Assembly (NCBI RefSeq): GCF_015218165.1
Contig: NZ_CP048659.1
Span: 2,728,001 to 2,792,000 of the forward strand
Length of the DNA stretch: 64,000 nt
Direction: 5' to 3'
DNA from: Acinetobacter piscicola
Lineage (GTDB): Bacteria > Pseudomonadota > Gammaproteobacteria > Pseudomonadales > Moraxellaceae
Within the stretch, counting starts at the first letter, position 1. Every line of letters starts with the position of its first letter. The notes under the pieces were generated by a model that ran no database searches, was not told the DNA's origin, and saw only the letters and a program-made list of their open reading frames with translations. Shown here piece after piece: positions 38,887-49,564 of the stretch. Made by a program: the position numbers and the translations under genes.

Positions 38887-39579
38887 GATATATCAGCAAA
38901 AGGTACTCCCTTTTGCTTTATCTTCTTGCACTCAGCATTAACGACTTAAACATTAAAAAAATAAAGCTCTAATTAAAGAATACCCTCTAACCAACGCTTC
39001 AGATATTCACAGATACAGCACCACATCACACTACAAAATTTAGCCTCGCCATAGATCATCACAAAAAATCACAGCGATCAGGCAAAATCGTGTAATGTCG
39101 CTTATTTTTCTATACATGTCTTTGGAAGATTTATTTGTTCTAATTAGAATGTTTTTCCCACGACTCATTTAAAAATCAATACCAAATTCGACGATGATGA
39201 TGTAGTGATTCTTACCTCTCGCTTATTTTACATGTACTTTCCAATACAAAAATTATGGCTTATCCTCTTTATTTCCATAGCACAAATTCACACATATAAG
39301 AATAATATTCAAACTATCGAGGAAAATATGATGTATATTTAAGCTAACTTTTTATCTACTTTAAGTAATGCAAAAATCATTTTTTACCAACCGTTCAATT
39401 ATATCTATCACCACACTTACGATAAAATATTCGCTAACAAACTAAACTATAACAATAAATTTTAAATTTTGATTTCATATATAAATTCTTCAAAATCGTT
39501 CTGAATTATTCATTTTTTTTAAAGCAGAATATCTATCTAAATTCAAGCAGCATATCTCACATTTTGATGGTTTTTTACA
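38887..39579. other. Long intergenic region before carA
   Basis: About 690 bp without a convincing gene. A 28-codon minus-strand frame (38973-39059) encodes a cysteine-rich peptide ending in CICEYLKRWLEGIL, but has no ribosome site. The rest is A/T-rich with no obvious repeat. It may be decayed sequence. Confidence 0.4.
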
Positions 39580-39608
39580 TGGACTTTGGGGCGACTTGTG
39601 CGTATAAT
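39580..39608 (+). promoter_or_regulatory. Probable carA promoter
   Basis: A perfect -10 TATAAT (39603-39608) with a weak -35 TGGACT 17 bp upstream (39580-39585). The transcript would start near 39615, leaving a leader of about 115 nt before carA. Confidence 0.55.
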
Positions 39609-39623
39609 GCAGTGTTAAGTTAT

Positions 39624-39690
39624 AAGCGGGCAGACATGAGGAGGGTAGGATTTAATTAACCTTCCTTTTTTTTCGTCTACTCGCTTTTTT
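39624..39690 (+). terminator. Nested hairpins in the carA leader (candidate attenuator)
   Basis: Inner stem GGAGGGT/ACCTTCC (39640-39646 with 39659-39665, one G-U) is followed by eight T residues. An outer 12-position stem (39624-39635 with 39675-39686, one G-U and one mismatch) ends in another T run. Between the outer arm and inner stem lies ATG AGG AGG GTA GGA TTT AAT TAA (39636-39659), a possible MRRVGFN leader peptide with tandem arginine codons. Confidence 0.55.
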
Positions 39691-39729
39691 ACAGCCCTAT
39701 TTTTGTGGTTTTAGATCAGGAGCTTTGGT

Positions 39730-40872
39730 TTGAGCATCCCCGCCATTTTAGCCCTCGCTGACGGTACTATCTTTAAAGGTACTTCAATCGGCGCTACGGG
39801 AAGTACGACAGGTGAAGTCGTTTTCAACACTGCCATGACAGGCTATCAAGAAATTTTAACTGACCCGAGTTATGCACAACAACTTGTAACTTTAACTTAC
39901 CCGCATATCGGTAATACAGGTTGCAATAATGAAGATGCAGAATCTGGTCGTATTCATAAAGTTTGGGCGAATGGTTTAATCATTCGTGACCTTCCTTTAC
40001 TACATAGCAATTTCCGTGCAGAACAATCTCTTGCTGAGTATTTACAACAACACAATGTTGTTGCAATTGCAGATATTGATACACGAAAACTCACACGTAT
40101 TTTACGTGACAAAGGTGCGCAAAATGGTTGCATCCTTGCAGGTGAAAACATTACTGAAGAAGAAGCTTTAGCAAAAGCACGTGCTTTTGGTGGTCTAAAT
40201 GGTTTAGACCTTGCCAAAGAATGTTGCGATCCTGAAGGTTTCGAATGGACTGAAGGCTCATGGACACTTGGCAAAGGTTTCTCTCAACCTGAAACTCAGT
40301 TCCATGTTGTTGCATACGATTATGGTGTCAAAACCAACATCTTACGTATGCTCGCAGACCGTGGTTGTAAACTGACTGTTGTTCCTGCTCAAACTCCTGC
40401 TGAAAAAGTGTTGGCGTTAAATCCAGATGGCGTATTCTTGTCAAATGGTCCTGGCGATCCAGCGGCATGTGATTATGCAATTGAAGCAGTAAAAACCATT
40501 GTTGAAGATGCACGTAATGTGCCTGTGTTTGGGATCTGTTTGGGTCACCAAATCCTTGCTTTAGCAAGTGGCGCTAAAACTGTAAAAATGCCTCATGGTC
40601 ACCATGGCGCAAACCATCCTGTACAAAACCTTGAAAATGGTACAGTGATGATTACTTCTCAAAACCACGGCTTCGCAGTAGATGCTGAAACGCTTCCTGC
40701 AAACTTGAAAGCAACGCACAAATCATTGTTCGACCAAACCCTACAAGGGATTCATCGCACAGACAAGCCTGCGTTCAGTTTCCAAGGTCACCCTGAAGCA
40801 AGTCCTGGTCCACACGACTGCGCACCGTTGTTCGATCATTTCATCGAACTTATCGAAGCATATAAGAAGTAA
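39730..40872 (+). CDS. carA: Carbamoyl-phosphate synthase small subunit
   Basis: Glutamine amidotransferase subunit that delivers ammonia to CarB for arginine and pyrimidine synthesis. The 380-aa product has the N-terminal [17 protein letters not shown] domain, a class I amidotransferase domain with nucleophile C270 in FGICLGHQ, and the catalytic His-Glu pair in GHPEASPGP. The start is TTG with AGGAG 7 bases upstream; no ATG nearby gives the conserved N-terminus. Followed after 13 bp by carB. Confidence 0.96.
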   Translation: MSIPAILALADGTIFKGTSIGATGSTTGEVVFNTAMTGYQEILTDPSYAQQLVTLTYPHIGNTGCNNEDAESGRIHKVWANGLIIRDLPLLHSNFRAEQSLAEYLQQHNVVAIADIDTRKLTRILRDKGAQNGCILAGENITEEEALAKARAFGGLNGLDLAKECCDPEGFEWTEGSWTLGKGFSQPETQFHVVAYDYGVKTNILRMLADRGCKLTVVPAQTPAEKVLALNPDGVFLSNGPGDPAACDYAIEAVKTIVEDARNVPVFGICLGHQILALASGAKTVKMPHGHHGANHPVQNLENGTVMITSQNHGFAVDAETLPANLKATHKSLFDQTLQGIHRTDKPAFSFQGHPEASPGPHDCAPLFDHFIELIEAYKK

Positions 40873-40885
40873 TTAAGGAGCGATC

Positions 40886-43800
40886 ATGGCTAAACGTACA
40901 GACATTAAAAGCATCCTGATTATTGGTGCAGGTCCGATTGTGATCGGTCAAGCATGTGAGTTCGATTACTCAGGTGCACAAGCATGTAAAGCCCTTCGTG
41001 AAGAAGGCTACCGTGTTATTTTGGTCAACTCTAACCCAGCGACCATTATGACTGACCCTGCAATGGCAGACGCAACTTACATCGAACCAATCACTTGGCA
41101 AACTGTTGCAGCCATCATTGAAAAAGAACGCCCAGACGCAGTTCTTCCTACAATGGGTGGTCAAACAGCATTGAACTGTGCGCTTGCACTGGATGCCAAC
41201 GGTATTTTAGAAAAATACAATGTTGAATTGATTGGCGCGACCAAAGAAGCGATCGAAAAAGCGGAAGACCGTAAACTTTTCGATATCGCGATGCGCAAAA
41301 TCGGTTTGGAATGTCCACGTGCTGACGTTGCAGAAGACATGGAACATGCGCTTGAAATTCAAGCGCGTTTCGGTTTCCCTGTGATTATCCGCCCATCATT
41401 CACTATGGGTGGTTCAGGCGGTGGTATCGCATATAACAAAGAAGAATTTATTGAAATCTGTGAACGTGGTTTCGACCTCTCTCCTACTCACCAATTATTG
41501 ATCGATGAATCATTGATTGGTTGGAAAGAATACGAAATGGAAGTTGTTCGTGACAAAAACGACAACTGTATCATTGTATGTACCATTGAAAACTTTGACC
41601 CAATGGGCGTGCATACTGGTGACTCAATCACGGTTGCACCTGCACAAACATTGACAGACAAAGAATTCCAATTACTTCGTAATGCGTCTTTAGCTGTACT
41701 TCGTGAAATTGGTGTAGAAACAGGTGGTTCGAACGTTCAATTCGGTATCAACCCGAAAGACGGTCGTATGGTTGTGATCGAGATGAACCCTCGTGTTTCT
41801 CGTTCATCTGCCCTTGCATCTAAAGCAACAGGTTTCCCGATTGCAAAAATTGCGGCGAAATTGGCTGTCGGTTATACCCTTGATGAATTGAAAAATGACA
41901 TTACTGGCGGTACAACTCCTGCATCATTCGAACCTGCAATTGACTACGTTGTTACGAAAATTCCTCGTTTTAACTTCGAGAAATTCCCACAAGCTGATGC
42001 AACTTTAACGACTCAGATGAAATCTGTCGGTGAAGTCATGGCGATTGGTCGTAACTTCCAAGAATCTGTGTCTAAAGCACTTCGTGGTCTTGAAGTGGGT
42101 GCTTGTGGTTTTGATGAAAAAATCGCTGTGGGTACGGAAGGTGCACGTGAGAAAATTCTTGTTGAATTAAAAGTTCCAGGTCCAGAGCGTATTTGGTATG
42201 TAGGCGATGCATTCCGTCACGGTTTCACCCTTGATGAAGTATTTGAAGCGACTAAAATTGACCGTTGGTTCTTGATTCAAATCGAAGACATCATCAAAAC
42301 AGAAAATCAAATCAAAACTTTAGGTTTTGGTGATTTGAATGCGGACAACATCCGTTCATTCAAACGTAAAGGTTTATCTGACCTTCGCATTGCGAACTTG
42401 ATGGGTATTTCACAAAAACAATTCCGTAAACATCGTTGGAACTTGGGCGTAACACCAGTGTACAAACGTGTGGATACATGTGCTGCTGAGTTTGAATCTG
42501 ACACAGCTTACATGTACTCAACTTACGATGAAGAATGTGAAGCGAATCCATCTAGCCGTGACAAAATCATGGTGATCGGTGGTGGTCCTAACCGTATTGG
42601 TCAAGGGATCGAGTTCGATTACTGCTGTGTACACGCAGCGCTTGCAATGCGTGATGACGGTTATGAAACAATCATGGTGAACTGTAACCCTGAAACTGTT
42701 TCTACCGACTATGACACGTCTGATCGTTTGTACTTCGAACCAATCACACTTGAAGATGTACTTGAAATCGTGCGTATCGAGAAGCCTAAAGGCATTATCG
42801 TACAGTACGGTGGTCAAACTCCGTTGAAATTGGCTCGTGCTTTAGAAGAAGCAGGTGCGCCAATTATCGGTACATCTCCAGATGCAATCGACCGTGCAGA
42901 AGACCGTGAACGTTTCCAACAAATGATTCAACGTCTACAACTTCGTCAACCGAACAACAGCATTGTAAAATCTGCTGAAGAAGGTATGGCTGAAGCGGCT
43001 AAAGTTGGCTATCCACTTGTGGTACGTCCCTCTTACGTGCTTGGTGGTCGTGCGATGGAAATCGTGTACAACGATGAAGAGTTGAAACGCTACTTACGTG
43101 ATGCGGTTCAAGCATCTAACGAAGCACCAGTACTTCTTGACCACTTCTTAGATGATGCCATCGAAGTTGACGTAGACTGCGTATCTGACGGTAAAGATGT
43201 TGTGATTGGCGGGATCATGCAGCACATCGAACAAGCAGGTATTCACTCAGGTGACTCAGCATGTTCTATTCCTCCTTATTCTCTGTCTCAAGAGATTCAG
43301 GACGAAATGCGTCGTCAAACAATTGCAATGGCAAAAGAACTTGGCGTTGTTGGCTTGATGAACGTTCAATATGCTGTCAAAGGTAATGACGTTTACATCT
43401 TAGAAGTGAATCCACGTGCATCACGTACTGTGCCATTTGTTTCTAAATGTATTGGTGAATCTTTAGCAAAAGTTGCTGCACGTTGTATGGCGGGTCAATC
43501 TTTAGAATCTCAAGGATTTACTAAAGAAATCATCCCGACTCACTTTGCAGTAAAAGAAGCAGTATTCCCATTCAACAAATTCCCTGGTGTCGACCCTGTA
43601 CTTGGACCTGAGATGAAATCTACAGGTGAAGTGATGGGCGTAGGTAAAACATTTGGTGAAGCATTCTATAAAGCAGTGCTTGGTTCAAATGATCGCTTAC
43701 CTGGTCTTCCAACTGAAGGTGAAATCAAACACGCATTCTTATCCGTACGTGATTCAGACAAACCTCGTGCAGTCGGTATTGCAAAACAATTAACTGAGCT

Positions 43801-44119
43801 TGGTTTCAAAGTGATCGCTACTGGCGGTACTTATGATGTCATCAAAGCTGCGGGAATTGAATGTGAACGTGTGAATAAAGTTACAGAAGGTCGTCCAAAT
43901 ATTGTCGACCGCTTGAAAAATGGCGAGATTCACCTCATTATCAATACAACTGAAGGCAAACAAGCTCAGCAAGATTCATTCTCGATTCGTCGCTCTGCGC
44001 TTCAAGGTAAAGTGTACTACACGACAACTTTGAACGGTGCTGAGGCTGTATGCCAAGCTTTAGCGATTAAATTGCCAATGGATGTATACCGTTTGCAAGA
44101 TTTACAAACTGTAGGTTAA
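40886..44119 (+). CDS. carB: Carbamoyl-phosphate synthase large subunit
   Basis: Makes carbamoyl phosphate from bicarbonate, ammonia and two ATP. The 1077-aa length is standard. Two homologous ATP-grasp halves are visible ([18 protein letters not shown] near the start and [18 protein letters not shown] near 560; [12 protein letters not shown] and [15 protein letters not shown]). The C-terminal MGS-like allosteric domain has [25 protein letters not shown] precedes the ATG. Second gene of carAB. Confidence 0.98.
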   Translation: MAKRTDIKSILIIGAGPIVIGQACEFDYSGAQACKALREEGYRVILVNSNPATIMTDPAMADATYIEPITWQTVAAIIEKERPDAVLPTMGGQTALNCALALDANGILEKYNVELIGATKEAIEKAEDRKLFDIAMRKIGLECPRADVAEDMEHALEIQARFGFPVIIRPSFTMGGSGGGIAYNKEEFIEICERGFDLSPTHQLLIDESLIGWKEYEMEVVRDKNDNCIIVCTIENFDPMGVHTGDSITVAPAQTLTDKEFQLLRNASLAVLREIGVETGGSNVQFGINPKDGRMVVIEMNPRVSRSSALASKATGFPIAKIAAKLAVGYTLDELKNDITGGTTPASFEPAIDYVVTKIPRFNFEKFPQADATLTTQMKSVGEVMAIGRNFQESVSKALRGLEVGACGFDEKIAVGTEGAREKILVELKVPGPERIWYVGDAFRHGFTLDEVFEATKIDRWFLIQIEDIIKTENQIKTLGFGDLNADNIRSFKRKGLSDLRIANLMGISQKQFRKHRWNLGVTPVYKRVDTCAAEFESDTAYMYSTYDEECEANPSSRDKIMVIGGGPNRIGQGIEFDYCCVHAALAMRDDGYETIMVNCNPETVSTDYDTSDRLYFEPITLEDVLEIVRIEKPKGIIVQYGGQTPLKLARALEEAGAPIIGTSPDAIDRAEDRERFQQMIQRLQLRQPNNSIVKSAEEGMAEAAKVGYPLVVRPSYVLGGRAMEIVYNDEELKRYLRDAVQASNEAPVLLDHFLDDAIEVDVDCVSDGKDVVIGGIMQHIEQAGIHSGDSACSIPPYSLSQEIQDEMRRQTIAMAKELGVVGLMNVQYAVKGNDVYILEVNPRASRTVPFVSKCIGESLAKVAARCMAGQSLESQGFTKEIIPTHFAVKEAVFPFNKFPGVDPVLGPEMKSTGEVMGVGKTFGEAFYKAVLGSNDRLPGLPTEGEIKHAFLSVRDSDKPRAVGIAKQLTELGFKVIATGGTYDVIKAAGIECERVNKVTEGRPNIVDRLKNGEIHLIINTTEGKQAQQDSFSIRRSALQGKVYYTTTLNGAEAVCQALAIKLPMDVYRLQDLQTVG

Positions 44120-44136
44120 TTCGTTTTCCGAGAAGT

Positions 44137-44165
44137 CCCGTCACCTCTCGGTGGCGGGCTTTTTT
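44137..44165 (+). terminator. Intrinsic terminator of carAB
   Basis: A 9-bp G+C-rich stem (44137-44145 with 44150-44158), TCTC loop and CTTTTTT tail lie 18 bases after the carB stop. Confidence 0.9.
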
Positions 44166-44213
44166 CATTTCTAAACCTATATTTTTATAAACTAACAAAT
44201 TTGAGGGACAACA

Positions 44214-44693
44214 ATGCAACGTTATCCTATGACGCCTGAAGGCAAAGTTGCCTTAGAGAAAGAATTGCAACAGTTAAAATCTGTTGACCGTCCACGTATT
44301 ACTGCTGCAATTGCAGAAGCACGTGAACATGGGGACTTAAAAGAGAATGCTGAATATCATGCTGCTCGTGAGCAACAAGGTTTCTGTGAAGGTCGTATTC
44401 AAGACATCGAAGGTAAACTCGGTGCATGTCAAGTGATCGACGTTAAGGAGCTTGAGCAGACAGGTCGTGTGGTTTTTGGTGTGACTGTAACCATTGAAAA
44501 CTTAGATACTGAAGAACAAAAAACCTATCGGATCGTGGGTGATGATGAGGCTGATTTTAAAATCAATAAAATCTCAGTAAACTCACCGATTGCCCGTGGT
44601 CTTTTGGGTAAAAATGAGGGTGATGAAGCGAAAATTCAAACACCAAACGGTGAAGTTGAATATGAAATCGTAAAAGTTGAATATCTTTCATAA
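44214..44693 (+). CDS. greA: Transcription elongation factor GreA
   Basis: Enters the RNA polymerase secondary channel and stimulates transcript cleavage in stalled complexes. The 159-aa product has the N-terminal antiparallel coiled coil with conserved tip acidic residues ([22 protein letters not shown], tip DLKEN) and the C-terminal FKBP-like domain ([31 protein letters not shown]). Located after carAB, the same order as in many gammaproteobacteria. Confidence 0.97.
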   Translation: MQRYPMTPEGKVALEKELQQLKSVDRPRITAAIAEAREHGDLKENAEYHAAREQQGFCEGRIQDIEGKLGACQVIDVKELEQTGRVVFGVTVTIENLDTEEQKTYRIVGDDEADFKINKISVNSPIARGLLGKNEGDEAKIQTPNGEVEYEIVKVEYLS

Positions 44694-44724
44694 GCGTTAA
44701 ATGAAAGATTTTTGATAAAATTTA

Positions 44725-44747
44725 GGGCTGATTGATCAGCCCTTTTT
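44725..44747 (+). terminator. Intrinsic terminator of greA
   Basis: A 7-bp perfect stem (44725-44731 with 44736-44742), TTGA loop and five T residues. Confidence 0.85.
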
Positions 44748-44915
44748 ATTTTAACCACATCACCATAATATAAATTAATCATTTCAAATCACAAATCGGC
44801 AAGTCTCTAAAGCTTATGTATTTGCAATAAAATTCACAACATAAAATCATTTCGCCATTGTTAAATCTGTAATTTCATTTAAATTATTAGAAAATAAAAA
44901 TTGACGGAAACTATT

Positions 44916-45800
44916 ATGAAAGCAGGACGCGTCAGTCGTACCGCCGAAGCCGCAGCAGCCTTACGTGCCAATCACCATCTCTATGCCAATGACCCAATAT
45001 TTTCCGACCCATACGCTTTTGATCTCACCAATGCGCGTTGGCGATTATTACTGAAAAATGGTTTATTTCGTAAAACCTTAAATTCAAGTTTTATGAACCA
45101 AACTTTTGGTAAACTTACAGGACAAGTGGTCGGACGCTCACGTTATGCTGAAGATTTGCTTATTCAAGCCATTGAGCAACATAACATTCAACAATATGTT
45201 TTAGTGGGTGCAGGCTTAGATTCCTTTGTTTTACGTTTAGCCAGTCAATATCCACAATTAAAAATTTTTGAATTGGATCATCCTGATACACAAAAAACCA
45301 AGATTGCAAAATTAAAGAAGATTTCTAAATCAAATCGATTCCCTGCCAATGTCGAATTTGTCAGTATTGATTTTGAAAAAGAAAAATTATCTGATGCCCT
45401 ACTTCGTAGTCAATATCAACCCTCTGAAACAGCATTTTTTTCATGGCTCGGCACTACTCATTATTTAACACCTGAAACCACACTGACGACGCTACAAAAT
45501 ATTGTCTCTATTGCACCCTCAGGCAGTGAGTTAGTCATGGATTATTCTATTGATTATAAGCAGTTACAAGGCATCGAGCGGTATGGTGCATTTGCACTAA
45601 CACATTTTACCCATTTCTTAAAAGAGCCATTATTAGGTACTTTTATTCCATCTGATTTGCATCAAGCCGTTGAAAAAATGGGTTATGAGGTTGTTGAAGA
45701 TTTGTCAGGTATTGACATTACAACACGTTATTTTTATCAACGTGCGGATTATATTGAACATACAAAGGCTGCACAGTTAATTCATTTAAGAGTTGCTTAG
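44916..45800 (+). CDS. Class I SAM-dependent methyltransferase (LCM/TIGR00027 type)
   Basis: A 294-aa methyltransferase of the leucine-carboxyl-methyltransferase-like family. It has the N-terminal SRTAEAAAALRANHH motif, a SAM-binding segment YVLVGAGLDSFVLRLA (about 92-107), FELDHPDTQKTK with the acidic ribose ligand, VSIDFEKE, and FFSWLGTTHYLT in place of the usual WEGVT-like block. The substrate is unknown; many relatives act on secondary metabolites. The ATG at 44916 has GGA 7 bases upstream. The next gene begins 67 bp later. Confidence 0.8.
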   Translation: MKAGRVSRTAEAAAALRANHHLYANDPIFSDPYAFDLTNARWRLLLKNGLFRKTLNSSFMNQTFGKLTGQVVGRSRYAEDLLIQAIEQHNIQQYVLVGAGLDSFVLRLASQYPQLKIFELDHPDTQKTKIAKLKKISKSNRFPANVEFVSIDFEKEKLSDALLRSQYQPSETAFFSWLGTTHYLTPETTLTTLQNIVSIAPSGSELVMDYSIDYKQLQGIERYGAFALTHFTHFLKEPLLGTFIPSDLHQAVEKMGYEVVEDLSGIDITTRYFYQRADYIEHTKAAQLIHLRVA

Positions 45801-45867
45801 GCTATTTTCTTACGCTTTGTGCTAAAGTCATATAGAATGGTGTGACCACGTGCCTGCTACATTTTAT

Positions 45868-46503
45868 ATGACTGATTCCATAAACTCACCTGTAAAACAT
45901 TGGTGTGAATTTGAGTTTATTTCTAAAACTGTGAAAAACCCCAATATTCACATTAAAGGCAATTACAGTTATTACTCTGCTTATTGGGATCAGGGTTTTG
46001 AGCGTTGTGTGGTACGTTATTTACATGACAAACCGTCTACGCCTGAAAAGCCAATTGATCAGCTATATATCGGTAATTTTGTTTGTTTTGGTGCTGAATG
46101 CGTCATCATGATGGGTGGTAATCAGCTACATCGAACCGATTGGATCTCAGCTTTTCCTTTTGATACCCGTTGTTTTTTGCCTGCGGGTGATACATTCATT
46201 GCAGATGGTTGTTGGATTGGCAGTCGTGCCATGATTATGCAAGGGGTAAAACTGGGTGAAGGTGCTGTGGTGGCAACAGGTGCTGTGGTAACCAAAGATG
46301 TTCCACCTTATGCCATTGTGGGTGGTGTTCCAGCAAAAATTATAAAATATCGTTTTTCAGAACAAGAGATTAAAAAACTGCTTGCGCTTAAACTGTATGA
46401 AATCGATGAAAAGCAATTTTTGAAAATGCGAGAACAGCTACAGATGGATGATGTGAATCAATTGGTTCAACATTTTCATGACATTCACTTATATTCATCA
46501 TGA
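45868..46503 (+). CDS. CatB-like (xenobiotic) acetyltransferase, hexapeptide repeat type
   Basis: A 211-aa left-handed beta-helix acetyltransferase of the XAT family, which includes CatB chloramphenicol and Vat streptogramin acetyltransferases. The N-terminus aligns with CatB ([10 protein letters not shown]), followed by [19 protein letters not shown], the catalytic histidine H88 in [15 protein letters not shown], and hexapeptide turns [29 protein letters not shown] ending with [18 protein letters not shown] (listed by parts). The ATG at 45868 gives the CatB-like start; an upstream GTG at 45850 is less likely. Resistance activity is not established. Confidence 0.85.
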   Translation: MTDSINSPVKHWCEFEFISKTVKNPNIHIKGNYSYYSAYWDQGFERCVVRYLHDKPSTPEKPIDQLYIGNFVCFGAECVIMMGGNQLHRTDWISAFPFDTRCFLPAGDTFIADGCWIGSRAMIMQGVKLGEGAVVATGAVVTKDVPPYAIVGGVPAKIIKYRFSEQEIKKLLALKLYEIDEKQFLKMREQLQMDDVNQLVQHFHDIHLYSS

Positions 46504-46518
46504 TTTTATTCAAAACAT

Positions 46519-46563
46519 AAAAAAGCCCAAACTATTTTAAGCATTTACCTAAAATCTTTGGGC
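46519..46563 (-). terminator. Terminator after the SutA-like gene
   Basis: GCCCAAA..TTTGGGC stem extended by an inner ATTTTA/TAAAAT pairing, with six T residues on the minus strand. Lies between convergent genes. Confidence 0.7.
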
Positions 46564-46581
46564 AATTTCTACTAAAGCAGT

Positions 46582-46830
46582 TTAGTCTTTTGACTCATCT
46601 GGTGGCACTTCAGTAATTTTCCCACCACGTGCTAAAAATGCAGCAACTTCATCTTCCAATGCTTGACGCTGTTTCAGCTTAGCAGTGACCGTTAAAGTTT
46701 CAGCTTCAGCTAAGTCCGCATCTGATACCGTTGAATCACTCGCAGCCGCACCTTTTTCGGCAGCTTTCGCTTCATCATCATCTACAGCGCTGTCTTCTGT
46801 ATTTTCATCGTAATCATTTGTGTCCGTCAT
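46582..46830 (-). CDS. sutA: SutA-like RNA polymerase-binding regulator
   Basis: An 82-aa acidic, largely disordered protein. The N-terminal 45 residues are rich in Asp/Glu/Ala; the C-terminal part, LKQRQALEDEVAAFLARGGKITEVPP, matches the conserved helix and the FLxRGGKxxE motif of Pseudomonas SutA, which binds RNA polymerase beta and boosts transcription in slow growth. Here the protein is shorter at the C-terminus than Pseudomonas SutA. The ATG at 46830 has GGGGAG 7 bases upstream. The identification is by motif memory, not alignment. Confidence 0.7.
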   Translation of the reverse strand: MTDTNDYDENTEDSAVDDDEAKAAEKGAAASDSTVSDADLAEAETLTVTAKLKQRQALEDEVAAFLARGGKITEVPPDESKD

Positions 46831-47000
46831 TGACGATCTCCCCATGAATGACTATACATTTACCAAAGTCGGTTCTAATTACGAAGAAATGTACCAATCT
46901 CTCAAGCATTCGCCTAGTGCTAAATACACAAAAATCGTATTTTTTTTACCCAAATTCATCATTTTTTTTAAATGATTGTCCAAAAATCATCACTTTTGTT

Positions 47001-48248
47001 TCAAAGTGCATAACGTGTATGGCTTAAGTTTGCCAAACCATTGGCTTGTGCCATAAAGCGTTCTTTTAACGCAGGGATATTTTCCACTTGTTTTAAGCCA
47101 AAATTTCTCGCCCATACCAATGGAAAAAGCTCAGCACTTTCTAAGAAACCAATCGCAGACATGCCGTGCATCATGGCATCATTTTGTCCCTTACGTTGGT
47201 GTTCATAACGCTTCAAGGTTTGTTCATGTGCCCAAACACCACGTTCACGGCCTTTTAATAACACATCACACAAAACGGCGGCATCTAAACAACCAATATT
47301 CACACCTTGCCCTGCAAGCGGATGGATCACATGCGCAGCATCACCAATTAATGCTAAACCATTTTTCACATAACGCTGTGCAGCACGAGCTTTGAGTGGG
47401 AATTTGGCACGAGGCGTGGATTCCAAAACCTCGCCCAACATGTAATGACTTTCACGCGTGAGCAATTGGTAAAATTCTTGATCATTTAAACTTGCATATT
47501 CATCTGCATAATCATCAGGCAATGTCCACACAATTGAAACCCAGTGTTCAGCCTGTTCAGGCTTTAAACTCGCCATCGGTAAAAATGCCAAAGGTCCTGT
47601 TGGATGGAAAATCTGACGCGCGACATATTGATGTGGTGCTGTAGTACGAATGGCACAAGTTAAACCCGCTTGCTTATAATCCAAAACATCAAGATCAATA
47701 AAAGCTTGTTCTCGTACAAAAGAGTTTGCACCATCTGCACCAATAACCAATTTGGTTTTTAATTTTGTGCCATCTGCCAATTGAATGATCCAACAGCCTA
47801 CGCCCTGCTCAACACGAGTTACTCGCACTTCTGTTCGATAATCTTTCACTTTTTCAAGCATCATCTGTTGAATGGCTAGGTTTAAAACACTCGGCTCGAC
47901 CATAGACCCTAAGCAATTTTGCTCAGAGGGAAATTGATTAGACGCTTGCCCAAAATTAATTTCACCATAGCCATTTTTATTCCACACTTGCATCCCTGTA
48001 TAAGGCATTTGGCGTGCAAGTTTTTCCCAAACTTGTACCGTTTTCAGCAAATGAATTGTGGCTTGACTTAAAGCTAAAACACGAGGATTGGCAGTGCTTA
48101 ATGTTTTTTCAGCATCTAAAATTGGTGCAGCATCTAACACCGTGGCTTGAACACCACCTTCTGCAAGCAACAAAGCCGTTAAACCACCAACCAAACCGCC
48201 ACCAATAATCACGACATCTAACAAATCTTGAGGATTGAATTCACTCAT
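47001..48248 (-). CDS. UbiH/UbiF/VisC-family ubiquinone hydroxylase
   Basis: A 415-aa FAD monooxygenase of coenzyme Q synthesis. It has the N-terminal FAD site VVIIGGGLVGGLTALLLAEGG (GxGxxG-type), the middle KLVIGADGANSFVRE motif, and the C-terminal LIGDAAHVIHPLAGQGVNIGCLDA motif binding FAD. Position after ubiH suggests the C5 or C6 hydroxylase (UbiI/UbiF type), but which ring carbon it acts on cannot be decided. It overlaps ubiH by 4 bases (ATGA), so they are coupled. Confidence 0.88.
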   Translation of the reverse strand: MSEFNPQDLLDVVIIGGGLVGGLTALLLAEGGVQATVLDAAPILDAEKTLSTANPRVLALSQATIHLLKTVQVWEKLARQMPYTGMQVWNKNGYGEINFGQASNQFPSEQNCLGSMVEPSVLNLAIQQMMLEKVKDYRTEVRVTRVEQGVGCWIIQLADGTKLKTKLVIGADGANSFVREQAFIDLDVLDYKQAGLTCAIRTTAPHQYVARQIFHPTGPLAFLPMASLKPEQAEHWVSIVWTLPDDYADEYASLNDQEFYQLLTRESHYMLGEVLESTPRAKFPLKARAAQRYVKNGLALIGDAAHVIHPLAGQGVNIGCLDAAVLCDVLLKGRERGVWAHEQTLKRYEHQRKGQNDAMMHGMSAIGFLESAELFPLVWARNFGLKQVENIPALKERFMAQANGLANLSHTRYAL

Positions 48249-49456
48249 GCTTTTAACCCCATCGCATAATTGGCAACTAACGGTTTAATGCCTGGAATCA
48301 CATCAAATGCCACTAAACCCGTATTTCTTAAAATTTTTAAGACTGGATTTTGATTACTAAAACCACGCACCACAGAATCACAGAATTTAATTACACGTTT
48401 TTGATCTGCTAAACGGGCTTGCTCATAGGCTTTCAGCATTTCAGGCTCACCTAAATCTTGGGCGTTGGCAATTTGTTGGTTGAGATAACGTACTAACACA
48501 TCCGCATCACGCATGCACAAGTTAAAACCTTGTCCTGCAACAGGATGAATAGTATGTGCGGCATTTCCCATCAAAATCACACGTCCAACTGCTTGTTTGT
48601 GTGCCAAGACTTGTGACAATGGAAAACTAAAGCGCTTGCCTGTTTTGATAAATTTCCCAGCACGATCACCATAAGTTTTTTGCAAAGCATCAAGAAAATG
48701 TTGGTCATTTTCCTCACCCAGCCATTCATGTTCTGTACCTTTGGTCACAGGCCAAACCACAGAACGGCGACATTCTCCAGGTAATGGTAATAATGCCAAA
48801 GGACCTAAATGGCTAAAGCGTTCAAAACCGACTTGATTGTGCGGCTTAGATGTTTGTACCGCTGTCACAATGGCAACTTGCTCATAATCATGTACGTCCA
48901 CACCCACGCCCAAAGCCTGACGACAGAATGAATCTCGACCATCAGCAGCAATCACCAGTTTTGCTTTTAAAGAATGGATATACGCTTCACCACGTGTGGC
49001 TTCGATATAGACTTCGTCTTGATCTTGTGTCAATGAAGTGACTTGTACACCATCAATCAACTCAATTAAAGGTTGTTGGCGCACTTGCGATAATAAAACA
49101 CGACCTAACCATGCATTTTCGATCACTTGCCCAAAGCTTTCGACTTTTTCTTCATCCGCTTTTAAACGTGCTTTACCAAAGCTGCCTTGCTCAGTGATAT
49201 GGACTTCTAAAATCGGAGTTGCATGTTCTTGCAATGCCGCCCAAAGTCCAAGCTTTTGATAAATCTGTACGGTACGACGCGATAATGCGGTATTTCGTGC
49301 ATCAAAACTTGAGTGGTAAGGAGCAACAGTGCCATCTTCATAGTTTGGATATTTAATGGCTTCAAGCAATTTCACTGCGATATTTGACTTTGCAAGCATG
49401 AGTGCCAAACTCAGCCCGACCATTCCACCACCGACAATAATGACGTCTTGTTGCAT
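48245..49456 (-). CDS. ubiH: 2-octaprenyl-6-methoxyphenol hydroxylase UbiH
   Basis: A 403-aa FAD monooxygenase of ubiquinone synthesis. Motifs: VIIVGGGMVGLSLALMLAKS at residues 5-24, KLVIAADGRDSFCRQALG, and LMGNAAHTIHPVAGQGFNLCMRDADVLVRYL (by parts). The ubiH name follows from its place in the pepP-ubiH-ubiI-type cluster and its sequence. In this window the usual pepP neighbour is separated from it by an unrelated lipoprotein gene. It overlaps the next hydroxylase by 4 bases. Confidence 0.88.
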   Translation of the reverse strand: MQQDVIIVGGGMVGLSLALMLAKSNIAVKLLEAIKYPNYEDGTVAPYHSSFDARNTALSRRTVQIYQKLGLWAALQEHATPILEVHITEQGSFGKARLKADEEKVESFGQVIENAWLGRVLLSQVRQQPLIELIDGVQVTSLTQDQDEVYIEATRGEAYIHSLKAKLVIAADGRDSFCRQALGVGVDVHDYEQVAIVTAVQTSKPHNQVGFERFSHLGPLALLPLPGECRRSVVWPVTKGTEHEWLGEENDQHFLDALQKTYGDRAGKFIKTGKRFSFPLSQVLAHKQAVGRVILMGNAAHTIHPVAGQGFNLCMRDADVLVRYLNQQIANAQDLGEPEMLKAYEQARLADQKRVIKFCDSVVRGFSNQNPVLKILRNTGLVAFDVIPGIKPLVANYAMGLKA

Positions 49457-49564
49457 GTCTTGACCCTTTCTCTATACGATTCAGCATGCTGAATACTTAT
49501 AATGATGATTAATTTCATATTACATCAAGGTCAGTAATTTTTATATCGTAAACCATTAAAGTCA

